Source: Sphingobacterium athyrii (lineage in GTDB: Bacteria; Bacteroidota; Bacteroidia; Sphingobacteriales; Sphingobacteriaceae). Taken from it: a stretch of 64,000 nt of DNA. Below are positions 44,370 to 53,471 of this stretch, piece by piece. Below the pieces are notes generated by a model, which had not been told where the DNA came from, ran no database searches, and was given only the letters and a program-made list of their open reading frames with translations. Position 1 is the first letter of the stretch. Each line of letters begins with the position of its first letter. The stretch lies in assembly GCF_003071065.1 (NCBI RefSeq), contig NZ_QCXX01000001.1, forward strand, positions 62,001 to 126,000. The letters run 5' to 3'. The translations under genes and the position numbers were made by a program.

Positions 44370-44417
44370 AGCTAAAAAGAGACCGCTTTATCTGAATAAT
44401 GCGGTCTCTTTTTAGCT
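44370..44417. terminator. Strong bidirectional-type terminator
   Basis: AGCTAAAAAGAGACCGC pairs perfectly over 17 bases with GCGGTCTCTTTTTAGCT around a 14-base loop. Confidence 0.88.
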
Positions 44418-44590
44418 GAATGTTTCGATAAATCAACGAGTCATGACAAGCGGACTTCTATTCTCTTCTGTTTTGCCAGACAATTTTACCTTCGAGCAGC
44501 ATTGCAGGGTGTATCTTTTTTTAAAGGCATCCTGGAAGTTACCAGAGGGTAAAAATACGCATACTGCTATTTTTTTCAACGGAACAGCTC

Positions 44591-44602
44591 CGGCATAAGT
44601 TC
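44591..44602 (+). promoter_or_regulatory. CGGCATAAGTTC motif, copy 1
   Basis: Twelve-base motif 42 bases before the PA2169-type gene. The same 12 bases occur before the topoisomerase gene (45201-45212). Confidence 0.35.
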
Positions 44603-44644
44603 TTAGATTGAAATTAAATCAGATATCTTAAAACGCTAAAATAA

Positions 44645-45112
44645 ATGGAAACGATAACAATAAATGATAGCACATTGATCAATGATCTCATACAGATCAA
44701 CAATGATCGCATCGCCGGGTATAAGAAAGCAATTGAGATTGCCGACCGTCTTCATATCGACACCTTAAACCCTATTTTCGTTGATTATATGAATCAATCC
44801 GAACTATTTATTGAAGAGCTTAAGCCTTATCTGGAACAGCACGCCAAAGCAGCTACCGATGGTACAATGATCAGCGGTAAGCTTTTCAGAATATGGATGG
44901 ACATTAAATCTGCCGTCTCTGGCAATGACCAAAAAAGTCTGCTTTCAAGTTGTGAACAGGGGGAAGATGCTTTTACAAAGACCTATAAAGATGTTGTTGA
45001 CAATCAAGATTGGGAAATCACGCACGACCTCCTCCTGCTGATCGAAAAACAGCTGGCCATACAATTGGAAGCACACGAATACATCAAAACACTAAGGGAT
45101 AAAGGATTATAA
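44645..45112 (+). CDS. PA2169-type four-helix-bundle protein (DUF2383)
   Basis: 155 aa, all-helical ferritin-like bundle: LINDLIQINNDRIAGYKKAIEIA at the start and LLLLIEKQLAIQLEAHEYIKTLRD at the end. Members are induced by stress or in biofilms; no enzymatic activity is established. Followed by a terminator at 45138-45174. Confidence 0.88.
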   Translation: METITINDSTLINDLIQINNDRIAGYKKAIEIADRLHIDTLNPIFVDYMNQSELFIEELKPYLEQHAKAATDGTMISGKLFRIWMDIKSAVSGNDQKSLLSSCEQGEDAFTKTYKDVVDNQDWEITHDLLLLIEKQLAIQLEAHEYIKTLRDKGL

Positions 45113-45137
45113 TCACCTATCGTCCAAATTAACCATA

Positions 45138-45174
45138 AAGAGATCCTTATTTGTCGATAATGAGGATCTTTTTA
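45138..45174 (+). terminator. Terminator after the PA2169-type gene
   Basis: AAGAGATCCT-N-ATT ... AAT-AGGATCTTTTT style stem (AGATCCT/AGGATCT core) followed by TTTATTATT. Confidence 0.75.
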
Positions 45175-45207
45175 TTATTCAACGGCATATTATTATTCAA
45201 CGGCATA
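45173..45207 (+). repeat. Tandem 18-base direct repeat before the topoisomerase gene
   Basis: TATTATTCAACGGCATA occurs twice (45173-45189 and 45191-45207) with an 18-base period. The second copy runs into CGGCATAAGTTC. Possibly duplicated regulator half-sites, or a small slippage duplication. Confidence 0.6.
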
Positions 45208-45241
45208 AGTTCAACAATTGTTATCTAAATAAAGCGTCTAT

Positions 45242-46207
45242 ATGAAGATCAAAAATAAACAAGGCTATACAAGGCGAAAGATTAGAAAAACCTTTAAATA
45301 TTTTGATAACTCAGGCCAAGAAATTACGGATCCAAAGATATTGGAAAGGATACATCATTTGGTCATTCCGCCAAATTGGAAAGATGTCTGGATTGCAAAG
45401 AGTGCAAGAAATGATCTCCAGGCCTATGGTTTTGACCAGAAGGACCGCAAACAATATATCTATCATCCAAAATTTGTCCATCAAAAACAAACCGATAAAT
45501 TTAGACATGTGCTCTATATGGGTCAGTACCTTCAGGATCTTAGAAAAATAAGCTCCCGACATTTGAAACATAGGGACTGGACGATGGAAAAATTATGTGC
45601 AATTGCTTTTAAAATAATGGATAGTACGCTTATACGAATTGGCAATAAGCGTTATACACTGGAAAACAAGTCGTATGGTCTCAGCACCCTTGAAAAACGG
45701 CATGTCAAGATAACGGACAATACCATCACATTCGCTTACAAAGGAAAAAAAGGTGTTTTCCAGGAAAAGACCTGGCGAGACAAACTACAGGCAAAATTAC
45801 TTGGCGAGCTGCTCCAGCTAAAAGGAAAAAACCTATTTCAGCTCGATAAAAAAATAGGCAAAAGCAATTTTTGCGGACGCACTTTTAATGCCTATCTGCG
45901 TAATCATTGTCCAGGACAGATCACCTGTAAAGATATCCGTATCTGGGGAGCCAGCAGAGAAGCGTTCGATCTATTATCCCGATCAAAACAGGGAGATGAT
46001 CTAAACACGCGAAAAAAACAACTAAATGAGGTAATAAAGACGGTCGCCAAACAATTGGGCAATACCAAAACTGTATCACAAAATTATTATATCCATCCGG
46101 TTATACAACAGGTATATATGGAAGGAAAATTCCCTTTCATCAAAGAAAAATTGACAGGGAGTAAGCTCGAATATAAACTATTTCGCTTTCTGTTAAAATA
46201 TAGCTAA
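45242..46207 (+). CDS. Type IB DNA topoisomerase
   Basis: 321 aa poxvirus-like topoisomerase IB, which relaxes supercoils through a 3'-phosphotyrosine. Catalytic residues by motif: Arg in TLIRIGNKRY, Lys in TLEKRHVKI and the GKKG turn, Arg in CKDIRIWGAS, and the active Tyr in NYYIHP (about residue 283). Length is typical. In the same neighbourhood as Ku and CsbD, as is common in stress and DNA-repair islands of Bacteroidota. Confidence 0.93.
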   Translation: MKIKNKQGYTRRKIRKTFKYFDNSGQEITDPKILERIHHLVIPPNWKDVWIAKSARNDLQAYGFDQKDRKQYIYHPKFVHQKQTDKFRHVLYMGQYLQDLRKISSRHLKHRDWTMEKLCAIAFKIMDSTLIRIGNKRYTLENKSYGLSTLEKRHVKITDNTITFAYKGKKGVFQEKTWRDKLQAKLLGELLQLKGKNLFQLDKKIGKSNFCGRTFNAYLRNHCPGQITCKDIRIWGASREAFDLLSRSKQGDDLNTRKKQLNEVIKTVAKQLGNTKTVSQNYYIHPVIQQVYMEGKFPFIKEKLTGSKLEYKLFRFLLKYS

Positions 46208-46211
46208 ACCC

Positions 46212-47414
46212 TTAACGTCCAAACCTGAACCACTCGGACAGGGGATGTTTCTTATTTTCCAACCAATGGGCGACCATTTCCATTGCAGTGACCGAAAATG
46301 TAATTCCATTGCCCCCAAAGCCACAAACGAAATAGGTGTTTTTAAATTGCTTATGTTCACCGATATAGGGTAAACCGTCTTTGGTCACGCCAAAGGTTCC
46401 GGCCCAGCTAAAATCTGTGAAAAAAGGCCTATTGAAAATTTTGTGAAAAGATCTTTCCAACTTATCGGTCTTTTTAGCGATCAATGCATCACGCTTTTGC
46501 GGGTTACGAAATTCCTCATCTTCGCCACCGATCAAAAATCGACCATCATCGGTCGTCCGCATGTAAAGATAAGGATCGGAAGTATTCCAGATCAATAAGT
46601 CTTTATATCGCTGATAAAGAGACGGATTCACTTCGGATACGATGGCAAAAGTGCTGAGTAAGTCCACAAATTTTTCTGGGATTACCCCTACTGTCTCATA
46701 ACCGATGCAATAAATTATTTTTTTTGCGCGGATCGTTGCACCTGTAGATACCTCTGCCGTATGGCTGCGCAGATTGCTTTTTACAGAAATAAGCGCTGTC
46801 TTGTCAAAAACTTCCAATCCATGCCTGACATTGTGGGTCAGCAGTTCGTGCGCAAAACAAAAGGCATCTATACTAGCCCCTTGTTCGGAGAGTATTCCGC
46901 CGTAGGCTTTGTCGAGATGGTATCTGGTTTTGATTTCATCCTCGTCAAGCCATTTAACTTTAAACCCAGCAGCTTTCCGGGCATCAAATTCTTGTTTTAG
47001 CCAAGTAATATCCTTTTTGCGCGAAGCATAATATAATGAATCCTTTGTCCGAAAACCAGCTTTGGATCCGATCTTGCGTGAAAGCAATCCGATATTGTCT
47101 ATTGCTTTACTACAAGCTTCATAACTGGCTATGGCACCTTCCTCGCCTATTAATTCCATTAATTGATAGAGCGGGGTGTCGATCTCGTATTGCAACATAG
47201 ATGTTGTCGCCGCCGAACTCCCATTAACGATTTCCCGCTTGTCAATCAGCACGCATTTCTTTCCCATTGATATACACTGGTGAGCAATTAGCGCGCCGGT
47301 GATTCCGCCGCCAACAATTAAAACGTCGCAGACCTTGTCCTCACGCAAGGCGGGATAAGTTGCCAGGAGTCCATTTTTTATTAACCAGAAAGGTTCGTTT
47401 GATTTTAAATCCAT
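46212..47414 (-). CDS. FAD-dependent oxidoreductase (DAO family)
   Basis: 400 aa with an N-terminal dinucleotide fold (DVLIVGGGITGALIAHQCIS, then VLIDKREI) and the C-terminal CGFGGNGITFSVTAMEM that closes the FAD site. The family oxidises glycine-like or D-amino acids and other amines; the substrate is unknown. Convergent with the topoisomerase gene, four bases apart. Confidence 0.88.
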   Translation of the reverse strand: MDLKSNEPFWLIKNGLLATYPALREDKVCDVLIVGGGITGALIAHQCISMGKKCVLIDKREIVNGSSAATTSMLQYEIDTPLYQLMELIGEEGAIASYEACSKAIDNIGLLSRKIGSKAGFRTKDSLYYASRKKDITWLKQEFDARKAAGFKVKWLDEDEIKTRYHLDKAYGGILSEQGASIDAFCFAHELLTHNVRHGLEVFDKTALISVKSNLRSHTAEVSTGATIRAKKIIYCIGYETVGVIPEKFVDLLSTFAIVSEVNPSLYQRYKDLLIWNTSDPYLYMRTTDDGRFLIGGEDEEFRNPQKRDALIAKKTDKLERSFHKIFNRPFFTDFSWAGTFGVTKDGLPYIGEHKQFKNTYFVCGFGGNGITFSVTAMEMVAHWLENKKHPLSEWFRFGR

Positions 47415-47612
47415 ATTGTGAGATAAGCAATGCCCATATAACCAATTTCAGAAAGAAAAGTTTGAATTACTTCGTCGGGCGTGGAAAGGGAAAGAACAAA
47501 CGCACTATTTTTTTAGAATGGCCCAAACTATTTCAACTTAGTAGCGGTTATCTCTTGAGAATAATCGTAATTACGCAATCTGGCTATCAGATAGCGATAA
47601 AAATAACATACT

Positions 47613-48368
47613 ATGCGAGCCATTTGGACAGGAGCAATCGGATTTGGTTTGGTAAACATCCCGATAAAACTATATAGCGCAACAGAAAGCAGCAGCCTTG
47701 ATCTCGATATGCTAGATCGGAAAGATTTAGCCAATATTAAATTCAAACGCATCAATGAACAAACGGGCAAAGAGGTGAAATGGGATAATATTGTCAAGGG
47801 ATATTTTATGAAAGATCATTATGTGGTATTGGAAGATGCTGATTTTGAAGATGCCAGTCCGGAAAAATCAAAACTCGTCAATTTACATGCATTCGTCAAA
47901 TTGGCAGATATCGACAGCATCTATTTTGAGACACCCTACTATCTTGAACCCCAAAAAGGTGGTGAAAAAGCGTATCAACTGTTATTAAAAGCTCTGGATA
48001 AAACAAAAACAGCCGGACTTGGCGCTTTTGTCATGCGTAATGTAGAGCACCTTGCCATCATAAAACCGTATCAAAATGTTTTGGTTTTGAACAAAATCCG
48101 TTATCAGCAGGAAATAAGAAGCCTTGATGAACTGAAGCTGCCTGCTGAAGTCAAAATACAAAAAGTAGAAATGGATATGGCCACGCAACTTATTCAACAG
48201 CATAGTCAGGCTTTTGATCTAAGCAACTATAAAAATGAATATAGTGAGGAGCTGTTAAAGATTATCAAACAAAAAGATAAAGGTAAGCGGCCTACAATAA
48301 GAAAAATAAAGGTTGAAAATACAAAGGCCAATGACCTGATCGCCAAACTAAGAGCAAGTTTAGGTTAA
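47613..48368 (+). CDS. ku: Non-homologous end-joining protein Ku
   Basis: 251 aa bacterial Ku: MRAIWTGAIGFGLVNIPIKLYSATE, FKRINEQTGKEVKWDNIVKGY, IYFETPYYLEPQKGGEKAY and a basic C-terminal tail. Forms a homodimeric ring on broken DNA ends and normally recruits LigD. No LigD is in this window, so the ligase must be elsewhere. The tiny gene 48385-48537 follows at once and is probably in the same transcript. Confidence 0.96.
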   Translation: MRAIWTGAIGFGLVNIPIKLYSATESSSLDLDMLDRKDLANIKFKRINEQTGKEVKWDNIVKGYFMKDHYVVLEDADFEDASPEKSKLVNLHAFVKLADIDSIYFETPYYLEPQKGGEKAYQLLLKALDKTKTAGLGAFVMRNVEHLAIIKPYQNVLVLNKIRYQQEIRSLDELKLPAEVKIQKVEMDMATQLIQQHSQAFDLSNYKNEYSEELLKIIKQKDKGKRPTIRKIKVENTKANDLIAKLRASLG

Positions 48369-48384
48369 CTAAAAAATTTATTCA

Positions 48385-48537
48385 ATGATACGTAAACTCA
48401 AATCAGGAAAATACCGAATTTACGCTAAGCATCCAGATAAAGAGACCAACAAGCGAAAAAACCTGGGCACTTTTGACAGTCTGGAAGCCGCTAAGAAACA
48501 TGAACGGGAGATACAATATTTTAAACGTACTAAATAG
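48385..48537 (+). CDS. 50-aa basic protein downstream of ku
   Basis: Reads MIRKLKSGKYRIYAKH..., then KRKNLGTFDSLEAAKKHEREIQYFKR. It resembles the three-stranded arm-binding or AP2-like DNA-binding fold found at the N-terminus of integrases, here alone. Sixteen bases after the ku stop, same strand. I recall very similar 50-residue proteins in other bacteria, often of unknown function. A role in DNA-end repair is inferred from position only. Confidence 0.72.
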   Translation: MIRKLKSGKYRIYAKHPDKETNKRKNLGTFDSLEAAKKHEREIQYFKRTK

Positions 48538-48672
48538 TATTTTTGTTCAGTTTTGTCAGGTAAAAAATGTTTTGTCTGCAACAAATGGAACTGGAAAATA
48601 TACATTCAGTAAAATTATTTTATTTTAGCATACCGGAGCTATTTCCACCAATTAATTGCTACACACATTGAT

Positions 48673-49764
48673 ATGATAGTTAACGAACAAGTTTCCATAT
48701 TAGCTGTTCTTGATCACTCACCTCTTGCCACCGCGGTTTACAATAGCCCTTATCTTCATATTGCCTATGCAAACCAGGCCATGTTGGATATGTGGTGTAC
48801 AGATCGCACGATTCTGGGCAAGACATTCTGCGCCTGTTTTCCGGGTTTCAAGCAGGAAGGCTTTTCTTCGATTCTCAAAAAAGTATGGAATACAGGGATT
48901 ACCTATCAGGCAACGGATACACCCGCAGATATTATCGATGGTAGTACAAAAACGACCCGTTACTTCGATTTTGAATATAAAGCACTTGTGGACGAAGCTG
49001 GGAATACTTATGCTATTTTGCATACGGCGCATGACGTCACCGCACGCAAGCTGGTTTATAATCAGATAAAAAAACAAGAGGAAGAAATCTCATTTAGCCA
49101 CCAATTGGATTTACTGGCCAATACCTTATCACATGATCTAAAAAATCCCTTAGCCGTCCTGAAGATGGGCAATGATTTCTTGATGCGAAATCCGGATATA
49201 GACCCCGAGAGGAGCCAACAATGGAATAACAATATTGCAAATTCAATTCAAAATATTGAGGCCATTATAAATCAAACCCTACAGGTCAGTAAAGCACGTA
49301 CAGATACGCATCTTGCAGAGCATATTGCCATGGATCGAACGATACATAATTGCCTGTCCGAAGTAAAACTACTCTATCCGCAATTGACCCTGTCATTTCG
49401 CTTAGGTCATCTCTATCCTTTACATGCCAATCGCACCATGGTCTATCAGATCTTTATGAATTTGATTGCAAATGCCGTAAAATATGCCAAGAAATCCTCA
49501 CTTGATTACTTACACATTTACAGCGAACAGACAGATAAGGGGATCGTGTATTTTCTGGAGGACAATGGGATTGGTATCCCCGAAGATGAACTAAGCCGGG
49601 TATTTCTTGCCCATGAACGCGCGAGTAACAGCACGCATATGGCCGGCTCAGGCATTGGTTTATCTTTGGTAAAGCAATTGATCGAAAGATTGGGCGGTTC
49701 CATCAACCTTTCAAGCCAATTAAAGAAAGGCACCATTGTCCGTTTATTTTTTCCCTATCCTTAG
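48673..49764 (+). CDS. PAS-domain sensor histidine kinase
   Basis: 363 aa, soluble. PAS domain (residues about 10-130: AVYNSPYLHIAYANQAMLDMW), HisKA (NTLSHDLKNPLAVLKMG, His phosphoacceptor), HATPase (NLIANAVKYA, LEDNGIGIP, AGSGIGLSLV). No receiver or response regulator next to it. The kinase core closely resembles that of the kinase at 50630-52804, suggesting duplication and possibly a shared partner. Confidence 0.93.
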   Translation: MIVNEQVSILAVLDHSPLATAVYNSPYLHIAYANQAMLDMWCTDRTILGKTFCACFPGFKQEGFSSILKKVWNTGITYQATDTPADIIDGSTKTTRYFDFEYKALVDEAGNTYAILHTAHDVTARKLVYNQIKKQEEEISFSHQLDLLANTLSHDLKNPLAVLKMGNDFLMRNPDIDPERSQQWNNNIANSIQNIEAIINQTLQVSKARTDTHLAEHIAMDRTIHNCLSEVKLLYPQLTLSFRLGHLYPLHANRTMVYQIFMNLIANAVKYAKKSSLDYLHIYSEQTDKGIVYFLEDNGIGIPEDELSRVFLAHERASNSTHMAGSGIGLSLVKQLIERLGGSINLSSQLKKGTIVRLFFPYP

Positions 49765-49835
49765 CCTACCCATCAGTGATTCACTATTTTCATTCAAACC
49801 ATAATAGACCGAACACTGTTCTTAATTAAAAAGGC

Positions 49836-50447
49836 ATGAAAAATATTATTCCTGAACAGAAAGAAGGAAAGAAGCTTGATTGCTTTGAGTCAGTTGATTT
49901 TGAAAGTGCTGCAATGGCCGACTTGGCCTTTGAGACTATATGCGCTTATCTCTTGGATGTAAATTACTGGTATGACCTTGCAAAAATCCCCGCCACGACT
50001 TTTCAGTTGACCGACAGCAACGGTTTTCCGATAGACCGTCCGCTGGCGCTACATGACTACATCAGACTGAATATTCCCGGCCCCGGCCTGCCTAGCAGTG
50101 AGGGCTATGACTGGGTAAATGTAGTCAATATTACCCAAGATGTAACGAGTGAATTTAAGCTACTTGCTTTGACCCTAAAACCCTGTCCTGATCCAAAACA
50201 TCCCGATAACAAAGATACAGCCCATTTTTTTGAAGGGATCTCCTCTTCTACCTTCCTTGTAGAACAACGACGCAACAGCATATTAATTCAATATGCTGGG
50301 CGTAATGAAATCATTAACGTGGAAAATCATAGCCTAGGTGACAATATCAGGAACTTAATTATTGGGTTGGCGGCGAAAATTGGGGCCTCTTATCCGCAAT
50401 GGAAACTCCTCGTTAAAGGTCTTGCAGATCGAATACGTCCTGAATAG
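49836..50447 (+). CDS. Uncharacterised 203-aa protein between two kinases
   Basis: Soluble alpha/beta protein: FETICAYLLDVNYWYDLAKIPATTFQLTD, then LNIPGPGLPSSEGYDWVNVVNI and IRNLIIGLAAKIGASYPQWKLLVKGLAD. The pattern of a long final helix after a beta-sheet faintly recalls SRPBCC ligand-binding proteins, but this is not certain. It lies 71 bases after one histidine kinase and 182 before the next. Confidence 0.6.
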   Translation: MKNIIPEQKEGKKLDCFESVDFESAAMADLAFETICAYLLDVNYWYDLAKIPATTFQLTDSNGFPIDRPLALHDYIRLNIPGPGLPSSEGYDWVNVVNITQDVTSEFKLLALTLKPCPDPKHPDNKDTAHFFEGISSSTFLVEQRRNSILIQYAGRNEIINVENHSLGDNIRNLIIGLAAKIGASYPQWKLLVKGLADRIRPE

Positions 50448-50629
50448 ACTATAAATTGGAGCAACGATGAACAAGCAAACAAAATAATATAATTATTTTT
50501 TTAAGAAAATAAATTCAAATAAAGAAATTTAACCAATAAAAATATCCTATTAATCACCAATAGACAATCCACTTGTATCAATTTTTTTCGTATATTTAGG
50601 CATATATCTTAAGGAGTTTTTGGGTTACT

Positions 50630-52804
50630 ATGAACACTGATTTTCAATCTAACAATCAAAATGCGATCAAACTTCAGCATTTTGGCAGTCTTGTTGTTTT
50701 GGATGAACAATATACTATTGTAGCTCTGAGCGAATTCGCAGCTGAAAAAGCCAATCTGCCTACTGACGTTCTATTACGCACGAATTTTTTCGAAAGTTTT
50801 GCCAAGGCTTTTGGTGATGCTATCCAAAAGATCGCAAATGTGCTGAGTGAATTGCGTGAAAATAGTCAGTCACGTCATATCCTGCCCATAAAGGTATTCC
50901 AGGAACGTATCTATTTCAAAATCAAACTATACCAAGGTCACTTTTATATTGAATGGGAACGACAACATAAAAAATATATTTCTGCAAAAAAAATAAACGA
51001 ATTTAACTTTTTACTCGACACAATCCAACCTAATAACTGGGATAGGGTTTGCTTAGCAATCAATAGATTACTAAATTACGATCGTGTTTTTGTCCTTCAG
51101 ATTCAGGAAACCGGATATAGTGAGGTGATCGCCGAACATACCGCTGAAGGTAAACCTTATTTCAAGGGAAAAGAGTTTTCCAGAGATTTCATGCCCCAAG
51201 AAGCGATGGAATATTACAGCAGCTATTCGTATCGTTATGTTCCCAACATCAAAAAAGTTGATCAGCATTTTGTGTATATGGAAGATAGCATAGACACACT
51301 CTCCAGCCTTTTGCGCCCGCTTCCTCAACTGCATCATCTTTTTCTCGAAAAGATCAACGTCCAGAGCGCATTGTTTTTCCGTATTTGTATAGATAATGAA
51401 TTCTGGGGACTTGTGGTGGCTCAAGATGCCCATGAAAAAGAGGTGGATCTGCAACAACGGAAACTGTGTACTTTTGCCATCCAGGCTGCAACCAATAAGT
51501 ATGAAAGCCACGTAAAACAAAATCTGCTCGAAAGAACAGAACTTCTTAATTCGGCAGAAAAAGAGCTTAAAAAAAGTCTGTCCGAGAACAAAATGGTTAA
51601 CTGCGCATTAGTCCAGCACATAGATACGCTCACCCAACTGGTCAACGCAGATGGTCTTTCCATTTTTAATCAGGGCGATGTCTTCAACCACCGCCATACA
51701 CCGCATAAATCACTGTTTTATGAAATCATTCAATTTCTCCAACAACATAGTGATAAAGCATTGTTTAAGGATTACAACTTTAGATTAAATCACCAGCATC
51801 ATTTCAAAGAAAAATTAAATTTTGCAGGACTGATGTATCTCAAAGTTGGCCTCGAAAATGATTATTATCTTGTATGGTTCAGAAAAGCAAGTCAAAGTCG
51901 TGTGATGCAAATTGGACAGGTCGAAAAAGCTTCTAAAGAACCCGGGAAACTAAAAATTTGGGAAGATGTTCGTTATGATGTCGCCAAACCTTGGAACGAT
52001 GCAGAAATCAATTTTGTCTTGCGTCTCAATGAGATTATTAAAGAATCCATATTCAGAAAACTTAAAGAAAGACAATTACTTAATGAAGAACTTCTGAGTC
52101 TGAACAATGAATTGGAAATGTTTACCTATACGCTATCCCATGACCTGAAAAATCCCTTGTCAATTCTAAAAATGGGCATTCAATTTCTACAACAGCATTC
52201 CGACAATATTGATCTTTCCAAAACCAACAAATGGTATCAGAATTTCAGCAGAAGTGTCTCTAATATTGAGGATATCATCAACAATATGGTACAATTAAGT
52301 CAACATCGGGCAAGCGTTCTGGACAAAGAGCCGCTTCCTATGGCTTACACACTACAACGTATCTTTCAGGAAAATAAAACATTGTATGATGCAGCAGACT
52401 GTAAGCCCCATTTTGGGCAATTGCTACCAATATGGGGAGAAAAAAGCGCTGTTTATCAGATATTTACCAACCTTATTGTAAATGCCATTAAATATTCTTC
52501 TCAGTCCGACAAACCTACGATCAACATTGAGAGTAGCACCAAGGATGATATGATCTATTATTGCATCAAGGATAACGGCATAGGCATCCCTGAAGAACAT
52601 CTACCACATATCTATGAAATGTTTACCCGGGCAGATAATGTCGGTGGGATTCCCGGAACGGGGATCGGCTTATCACTTGTCAAGCGTGTCATGGAGCGTC
52701 TTGGAGGAAGCATTAAAGTCGAATCCAAGGTTGGTGTCGGGACAACAGTTCACCTTTATTTTCCTATTGTTGCACCTTTTCCGGATCATATGCTCAACGA
52801 TTGA
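50630..52804 (+). CDS. Phytochrome-like sensor histidine kinase lacking bilin-site residues
   Basis: 724 aa. An N-terminal PAS-like segment (HFGSLVVLDEQYTIVALSEFAAEKANLP) leads into a GAF domain (YDRVFVLQIQETGYSEVIAEHTAEGKPYFKG ... INVQSALFFRICIDNEFWGLVVAQD), a PHY-like domain (YYLVWFRKASQSRVMQIGQ ... KPWNDAEINFVLRL), then HisKA (LSHDLKNPLSILKMG) and HATPase. The order is that of bacteriophytochromes. However, the N-terminal chromophore Cys is absent, the PASDIP motif reads FSRDFMP, and the Tyr after the conserved His is Phe. It probably senses something other than a covalently bound bilin. Confidence 0.85.
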   Translation: MNTDFQSNNQNAIKLQHFGSLVVLDEQYTIVALSEFAAEKANLPTDVLLRTNFFESFAKAFGDAIQKIANVLSELRENSQSRHILPIKVFQERIYFKIKLYQGHFYIEWERQHKKYISAKKINEFNFLLDTIQPNNWDRVCLAINRLLNYDRVFVLQIQETGYSEVIAEHTAEGKPYFKGKEFSRDFMPQEAMEYYSSYSYRYVPNIKKVDQHFVYMEDSIDTLSSLLRPLPQLHHLFLEKINVQSALFFRICIDNEFWGLVVAQDAHEKEVDLQQRKLCTFAIQAATNKYESHVKQNLLERTELLNSAEKELKKSLSENKMVNCALVQHIDTLTQLVNADGLSIFNQGDVFNHRHTPHKSLFYEIIQFLQQHSDKALFKDYNFRLNHQHHFKEKLNFAGLMYLKVGLENDYYLVWFRKASQSRVMQIGQVEKASKEPGKLKIWEDVRYDVAKPWNDAEINFVLRLNEIIKESIFRKLKERQLLNEELLSLNNELEMFTYTLSHDLKNPLSILKMGIQFLQQHSDNIDLSKTNKWYQNFSRSVSNIEDIINNMVQLSQHRASVLDKEPLPMAYTLQRIFQENKTLYDAADCKPHFGQLLPIWGEKSAVYQIFTNLIVNAIKYSSQSDKPTINIESSTKDDMIYYCIKDNGIGIPEEHLPHIYEMFTRADNVGGIPGTGIGLSLVKRVMERLGGSIKVESKVGVGTTVHLYFPIVAPFPDHMLND

Positions 52805-52852
52805 CACAATACGGTCTTGACAATAGAAACACTATAGAAATACGGGTATAGA

Positions 52853-53041
52853 TTAATTTTTCTTTACTAATTTTCGGTAGATAACGAGCGTCATAACAAA
52901 AATAAAGATAAGGATAAAGAGCCAAATACCCGGTTCTGTGTACCACTCGTTCGAATTTCCGGTATTTAATGCCTCCGTGCGTTCCGACTGTTGCGCTATC
53001 AGAGCAATGAATGCGATATTTAAAGCGTTTAATATGATCAT
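52853..53041 (-). CDS. Small single-pass membrane protein, 62 aa
   Basis: Signal-like start, polar segment ending EWYTEPGIWL, a membrane helix (FILIFIFVMTLVIY) and a basic tail (RKLVKKN). The WY..P.IWL motif and topology match the 69-aa protein at 1087-1296. Function unknown. Convergent with the phytochrome-like kinase. Confidence 0.6.
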   Translation of the reverse strand: MIILNALNIAFIALIAQQSERTEALNTGNSNEWYTEPGIWLFILIFIFVMTLVIYRKLVKKN

Positions 53042-53193
53042 GACAATTTTATCTCGAGTCCAACGTTAGAAGAACCATTTTCATCGGGAAGTAGTTTGAA
53101 CCGAATTAGTTTAAACCAATTGCCCATTTTGATTGTTCTTTTATTAAATCAATAGGTATAGAAGTACACCTGCTCATTCAATCATTAAAAACA

Positions 53194-53445
53194 ATGGAAA
53201 AGATTTTGCAACATTCGATAGTGAAACAAGGTTTGATTATTGCATATTATTTTAGTAATAGATGGTATCGCAAATGTTTGTTTAGTGAAAGCAGTATTCC
53301 TGTTTCAAACAATACCGATCCGATGGTAGTAACCGAACCGGATTTAGGTCATACGCACCGGCAAAAGAAAGCTGATTTAACTTGCGCTCCTACACCGGAG
53401 AACAACAGCAACGAAAAAATAAAGCAACCATGCAAAGAAAAATAA
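53194..53445 (+). CDS. Hypothetical protein, 83 aa
   Basis: No signal peptide or known domain. The N-terminal half is moderately hydrophobic (GLIIAYYFSNRWYR) and the C-terminal half is Asn/Lys-rich and probably disordered. It overlaps no other gene and could be a real short gene or a chance frame. Confidence 0.35.
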   Translation: MEKILQHSIVKQGLIIAYYFSNRWYRKCLFSESSIPVSNNTDPMVVTEPDLGHTHRQKKADLTCAPTPENNSNEKIKQPCKEK

Positions 53446-53471
53446 CCAAGGATTCAGAGTAGCTTTCAACC

